This document shows positions 1 through 6,100 of a stretch of 7,519 nt of DNA, in pieces. Source of the stretch: an uncultured Clostridia bacterium (lineage in GTDB: Bacteria; Bacillota; Clostridia; Christensenellales; UBA1242); NCBI GenBank assembly GCA_947366645.1, contig CANBAX010000040.1:1-7519 (forward strand), read 5' to 3'. The translations under genes were made by a program, and so were the position numbers. Under the pieces are notes generated by a model. That model was not told where the DNA came from. It did no database searches and worked only from the letters and a program-made list of their open reading frames with translations. Numbering within the stretch: position 1 is the first letter of the stretch; each line of letters opens with the position of its first letter.

Positions 1-23
1 TAGCCAATTATCTACATATTTAT
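1..23. other. AT-rich intergenic edge, no gene visible
   Basis: This short piece precedes the promoter. The first three bases are TAG and could be the stop codon of an upstream + strand gene, but nothing in the window can confirm it. No terminator stem or other site is visible. Confidence 0.3.
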
Positions 24-52
24 TTGCTTTTTTTCGTCAAAAAAATTATAAT
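24..52 (+). promoter_or_regulatory. Candidate sigma-A-type promoter for the giant gene
   Basis: A perfect TATAAT lies at 47-52. Seventeen bases upstream, TTGCTT at 24-29 matches three of six consensus -35 positions. Transcription would begin near 59, leaving a leader of only about 18 nt that still contains the ribosome binding site. There is no TG extension of the -10. In AT-rich DNA a TATAAT can arise by chance, but the ideal spacing and position directly before the gene favour a real promoter. Confidence 0.55.
28..45. repeat. T7-CGTC-A7 palindrome between the promoter boxes
   Basis: Seven T (28-34), a four-base loop CGTC and seven A (39-45) form a perfect AT-only inverted repeat lying in the promoter spacer. 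It could be the tail of an upstream gene's terminator (T run), an intrinsically bent stretch or a small operator. The hairpin alone is too weak to call a terminator. The upstream context is outside the window. Confidence 0.45.
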
Positions 53-65
53 GTAAACAAGGTTA

Positions 66-71
66 GAGGTG
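66..71 (+). promoter_or_regulatory. Shine-Dalgarno site GAGGTG
   Basis: GAGGTG is a six-base match to the anti-Shine-Dalgarno core and ends 5 nt before the ATG at 77. This spacing supports the chosen start, which matters because the frame is open upstream to the window edge. Confidence 0.85.
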
Positions 72-76
72 CAAAC

Positions 77-193
77 ATGAAAAAGAAATGGGCAGTATGG
101 AAAACCATAGTTGTAATAATCTTCTCGGTAATAACAGTCGCTGGAGTTGCAGTCGGCGGAGTTTATCTTGCCAGAGGTGGATTTGGTGAAGCA
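77..193 (+). other. N-terminal signal peptide or uncleaved signal anchor (residues 1-39)
   Basis: The protein begins MKKKWAVWK, a short basic n-region. About 22 mostly hydrophobic residues follow (10-31: Ile, Val, Phe, Ala, Gly, Leu), then a Gly-rich turn containing Arg33. This directs the long downstream part across the membrane by the Sec route, with the N-terminus inside. A clean AxA signal-peptidase site is missing. The candidates are after Ala32 (Tyr at -3, poor) or after Ala39 (Gly at -3, acceptable but followed by Lys). The hydrophobic stretch is long for a cleaved signal, so an uncleaved anchor is at least as likely. There is no lipobox cysteine, so it is not a lipoprotein. Confidence 0.85.
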
Positions 194-3100
194 AAGATTT
201 CCCCAGAGAGTATTTCTTTTGAATGGAAGGACGGAAATTATAACCCTTCAAAGAATCAAATAGAGGTAACGGACAACACTGTAAAAAAATTGAAATTAGT
301 AATAAACACACCAACACAATATGTTACAGAAAAAACAGTTGACCTTGATTTTGAGTCAGAAAGTAAAATTATCAACAGAGTAAATAAAACCATTTCAGAT
401 AATTGCATCACAGTGCCAATGACAGTTAATATAGGCGAGCCTTTTGAAATATCACTAAACAAAGAAGTGCTTAAAAGAAATGGCGAAGAAATCACCTTTC
501 AAGGCGAGCCAATTTTATGGACAAGAGGGGGTATTTCCAATTTAAAAGCCACAACTAAAAATAACAAAGTGGCAAGAATAAAAGTGGCAGTTGATGTGCC
601 AGTTTATGACTTGACAGTCAAACTATATGATAACCTAGATAATGAGGTACAAGAAGTTACTGAAAATCAATCCTTTACAGCAAGGGCAGAATTCTTCCCT
701 TCTGCAAGTAAATATCTTTATAGCGACAGTGGCGAGGGCGCGAGAGAAAAGTCAACTTTCTTCCAAGCCCGCAACACAAGTGAAGTGACGTTTGGTTATG
801 ACGATGGTCCATATTTCATGGCAGGCAATGCAAAAGCGGTAAATGAAATCATAGGATACGCTTTTAATTATGCTGATAAGCAAGAGTCATTTCTTTCCAG
901 TTTTGACAGCACGGTATCTCCAGCAGATGTTTACGACTCATGCCTTAAATATCTTGCCTCAAATTCAGGTGCTGGCGATAGGGCGGATAATTTAAATAAT
1001 CCAGCAAATATAAAGATAAATGAGGCATCTCTTACAAGTTTTGTTGTAGGCAATGGTGGACATACCTTCAAAAATATGTACGCAGGTAAAAAGTTTACAC
1101 TTACAATGCAAGACGCCGGTGCTGACAATTATCTTGATGTTTTCGTAAATTCAGGCGAAAATGAGTTAGACCTAATGTTAAGAAAGGTTGCCATAAACTT
1201 TACATATCTTGTGGGCGGCGTAGAAACAGAAATCACCGATGAAAATATTCTAAGAATATCCGACCAGTTTGATAATGAACTAAAATCAGTAATGGTGGGT
1301 ACAAAAAAATATTATTTTGCAGACACAGTTGCCTATCCAAAGTATTCTGGCTGGACATTGTACTCAAGCGAAATGCACACTTTCAGACTTAATATAGCAC
1401 TTTTAGAGGAAGAGAATGGTGTGTACAGCATCACAAAAATTAACGGAAGTGAGGCTAAGGACTTTGTAGAAATCGAAGTTCAAACAGGTACAGAAGGCAG
1501 TGTAACATGGGCAAATAAAGACGCAATTTCAATGACGCTGGATTTCAATGGCGACAATATGCTACCAGACACCTATACCTTTTCTAAAGAAGATGTCTCA
1601 ATTCCAGAAAGCAATATGTATAAAAACCCAGTATTCTTTGCGTACTTTGGAAACACTGAAAAATTAGAGGGCGAAACCACTGATGAAGATGTAGCAAGAC
1701 GAATGCTTGCAAAATATGATGCAAATCGTTCAGGTGTTTATAGAATTGGTACTCAAGACTATATGTTGTTTGCACTTGAAGGGTATGACTTAACAGTAAG
1801 CAACATAGGCGAATTTGATGTGTTTTTTGCGACCTTCCTGCCAAGCGGAGAAAGTCAAAGCGGAAAATATGTTTTAGTTCGCTCCTCAGAAAGCCGTAAA
1901 GTAAAGGTATCTAAGAAACTCTATCAAAACTCGGTTGGCGATATGAGCATGATAGTTATCGACAACGAAGGCAATGAAATCAGCGAAAATTATCTACCAC
2001 AAGGCACGGCAAATAAAATTAAAATATCTTTTGAAATAAATAGAAACTCATGGCAAACCTTTATAGAACAAATTTCTAGCAATAAGATAACTCTTGATGT
2101 AAAGAATAAAAACGGTGCATCGGTTATGAGAAGCTTCTTCCAGTTTGAACTTGTAAATGATAAATGGTATAATTTAAAGGAAGAAACCAACACCGTAGAA
2201 TTTATTTTAAAGATAAACAATTCATTAGGCCTTAAAAATGAGGTGCAATTAGGGCAGGTTGTACTGTCAGATGAAGCCTCAGGACATGAATGGGAAAGAG
2301 GGGTAAGCGATAATAATTTATTTATCTATACTCCAAAAGTTCAAAATGTGACCTTCCAGCCAAATATCATGTCGTCAGAGCAGGTAAATGTAAGACAGGT
2401 GCTTGAGAATGGAAAATTTGTAACAAAAGTCACCTATTTTGATACTAATGGCACTGAGCAAGAAACAACCTTAGAGGAATTCTTATCTCTAATTAAAGGT
2501 GTTACAATTACTGACCAATTTGAGAAAACAGACACTTTTACGAACTGGGTATATTATACAGCAGATACTAATGCCATCATAACAAATGGACAAAGCATAA
2601 GTTTCCCAACCATAGAGAATAAGGAAGGGGTAACCGCCAAACTTTACGTATCTTGTGAGGGCGTTCGCTCTACAGAATATATTTCCTTCCATATTATTTC
2701 ACAGGGTATAGAAAGAATAAAGAAAGATTATTCGCAGTACATAGATGTTAATAATGACCCAGATGTTAATAATAAGACACTTCAAGATAATAATAGTTTA
2801 ACCGAGATAGAAATCAAGAAATTCGGTAGAAGTGGTGGAAAAATAAACTTAAACTCATTATTTAAACTTTACACCAAGACAGACACCAATACAGAAGCCG
2901 AATACACAGGCTACACCATTAAATTTAACGCCTCTTCCTTACGCCAAATGGATAAAGTAGATTTTGCTTCCTTGTTTGGCGTAAACGGAATGCTTAAAAT
3001 AAATGGCACAAGCATAACAAGTGTTGAAGAACTTATAAACTTAAAAAATGTAACCTCTATCGATATAGAAAAAGGGTTTGCTGAAAACAGCCCAACACTG

Positions 3101-6100
3101 GAATTCGAAATCGTATACAGCAGTGGTGTAAAGGGAATATCCCTTAAAGTAACCTTACTTAAAAATGATTCAGTGGACAGAGAAAACAATAAATTATCGC
3201 AGGTTTACGCTTCTCACCCAGCCTCAATAGGCAGTGGCTTTATTACAATGGCAGAGGGCGGAAAAGGAGAAAATCTTTCTAACATTTTAGCAAAATGGAG
3301 CGGAAACGAAATCATAGATTCTGACGGAAAAGAAGTCGGACAATATAACGATACTGGCGAACTTGTTTTTTATGACTTTTGGAAGGAAGAGGAAAAAGAG
3401 TATTACATTACACTAAATTTGGGTGGTGGAAATAAATATGAGTTGACTTACGAACTAATAGTTACAGTAAAGAGAAACATTAAGGTTGAAAGGAACCAAA
3501 CTGTTTTTAGCATTATAAACACACCATCATTTAATATTAAAGATTATTTTAATATTTCAAGAATTTATGGCGATGCGGCTATACCTGATGGAGTGGTAAC
3601 AATACAGGTTGTAAATGAGCTAGGAAATCTCACACTTAATGGAAATATCATCAGTGTACGCAAATACCCAATATTTGACTATAATCAAACACAACTGAAT
3701 GAAGCCTTCAGATTTATGGTCGGAAACGACACTAAAGTAGAACTAAAAACATTAGATTTAACCTATGAAATAGGTATAACCTATGAAGAGATAGCAAACC
3801 AATTCTCAAGAGATGAAAATGTAAAAGCCAAAGTCGAGTCAATTTCTAGCGATAGTGGAGAAATAAAATATATTCTTGTTGATAGTAACACTTGGAATAT
3901 AAATAATGTGATTTCAGGCTTAACCTTTAGGGTATTGCAAAGAGAGGGGTCATTAAAACTAGACCAAAGTTCAAAATACACATTACCAGAAAGTAATGAA
4001 ATTGTATTCTTCAACAAAAATGTAGCAATAAGTGGAATAGAAGATAAAGAATATTTCCTAATTGTAGAAGTATTAAGCGGCTCAAATAGATTAGCACTTG
4101 CTAAAGTACCATTACTTGTTTCAAACCTTGGATTAAAATTTGTAGAATATAGCGATGAAAAAAATAATACCCTGCAAAACGAACTCCTCTCGCCAATTAA
4201 TTTAAGTGAAAAAAAAGTATACCAAGAAGTTACAGCCGGCAAAGAGTACACAATAGCAAGACTTTCCGATGAAAATGTAACAGTAAGACAGCAGAATTCA
4301 TTTGGTTTTGTATTCACAAGTTCGGTGGAAAACGATATTGTAATAGAAGTTGAACCAGTTGATGAGTATGACCTTGGTTTAGTCAAGGATATTTACACAG
4401 GGGAAGACGGAAGTATTAAAATTCTTATCAACCACCTCATGAAAAAAGATAAAAATGGAAATGAAATAACAAATGCCTATGTCGGACTAAAACTTAAAAT
4501 AAGCAAATTCAACTTTGAAATGTATTATCTTCTTAAAGTAAAAGGGGATACCGATGTTAGCTTTAATCCTACCTATGCCTATGACGGAGAAGCAGAATTT
4601 GTAACTCTTGCAGACGGCGAGCAAATCCCAATAGACTTAAATGAAGAGTACGGTAATAACACCCTTCATTATAAGGAAAAAAGATTTAATGTAGAAATAA
4701 ATGGCTCAAAAAATCCAGACTTAAACTATAGATACGAATATACCCTTGAAATACCAACTCTTGAAGGTGGTCAAAACCCTGAGGACTATATAAGAGTAAA
4801 CTTTGAAGGCGATATTGTAAATATTCAAGCGTTAAGAAATGTCACAGACGGCATTGTAAGAATTAAACGTATATACTCTGGCGGAGATAACCCAAAAGAT
4901 GGAAAACTTGCTGTTATAGGCGGCGAAATCGAATACCTTGTAAAGGTCAATGTAAAACATGACGAGTATACATTAGCATTTTCTGGGTATGATTCCAATT
5001 TCACTCAGCAAGCAGGCAAAGCAAAATGGACAGTACCATATAGTGAGGCCAATTCACAAAGTATAAAAGTACAACTTAAAGAGGGTGTAAGCATAGGTAC
5101 AGGCGAATTATCCTTCCATGTGTATAGCGATGAAAGTGATATAGAAATAATAAAAGATGAAAACGGGGCTATAATTATCAACCCTAAAAAATCTGAAGAA
5201 ACTGAAAATCCTTCACAAATAAATGAAACTGAAGAAACTACAAACAACGCTCTCGCGACTTTAACATATGTTGATGATACTCTCAGCCTAAATCGAGGAA
5301 ATTATATTAATAAAGACCGCACTATAAATGTTATGTTTTATACAAACCAAGGTGCAATAGGCAATTTAGAGATTCTTTTAAAGGCTAGTGCAGAAGTTAC
5401 TTTTGACTTAGTAGATGGCAGAGTAAGCGTCGATGCAGGTATAAATTTAGAAATAACCGATTTAGTAAAATTATTTACACTAAATGGAAATGAAGGTGTA
5501 ACTTTTAACGTAACAAGCGCTTCAGTAAACGAGGAATACAAAAATATATTTAAGTTTGAAGGAGTTCTTTTCAAATTTCTTTCTTCAATAAAAGATATTT
5601 CGTTTGATATTGAAGTCAAAGGATATTTTGGCGATGAAGCCCAAGATTTTACTTTCACTATACCTGTTTCACTAAAAGCAAATATAAAAGATAAAAATGA
5701 CAACTTAATCGGTAACGAGCCTATTAACATAAATAATAATGTTGAAGTAACAGCAGGAAGTCCTATTAGTATTGAACTATCTGGTTTAGTAAATGGTACG
5801 CCAGTGACTGACGATACGATTAGTTACTCTTGGACTGCTACAGATGGAATAGAGGGCGGTTCCAAAGAAGATGTTGGCACAAGCATAGAAATCCCGACTC
5901 ATAACATTCCAAAAGATACTACGACAGAAATTAAAATTGAAATCACTATAAACGGACAAACTTTTACCGTAAACTATACTGTAACAATACTTGCTAATGT
6001 AAAAATTGAATTCAATTATCCAAAACCAAATGATACTATTTTACAAGCAGAGTATTTGTCAAGTGGTGCAACTTTTGAAAACGCAAGTAACTTCTTTGAA

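Noticed and set aside
28..45. T7/A7 hairpin as an intrinsic terminator
   Set aside because: The stem is A-T only and has no GC-rich part, and any terminator stem before the T run would be mostly outside the window.
51..56. ATGTAA, a start codon followed at once by a stop, just upstream of the gene
   Set aside because: It overlaps the -10 box and lies upstream of the inferred transcription start, so it would not be in the mRNA; most likely chance in AT-rich DNA.
3781..4386. 201-codon ORF on the minus strand
   Set aside because: It lies wholly inside the giant + strand gene and has the Ser/Phe/Leu-rich composition expected from reading A-rich codons backwards. I noticed no domain, signal or neighbouring gene that would support it.
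5338..5730. 130-codon minus-strand ORF
   Set aside because: Same reasoning: an antisense shadow of the giant gene with no independent support.
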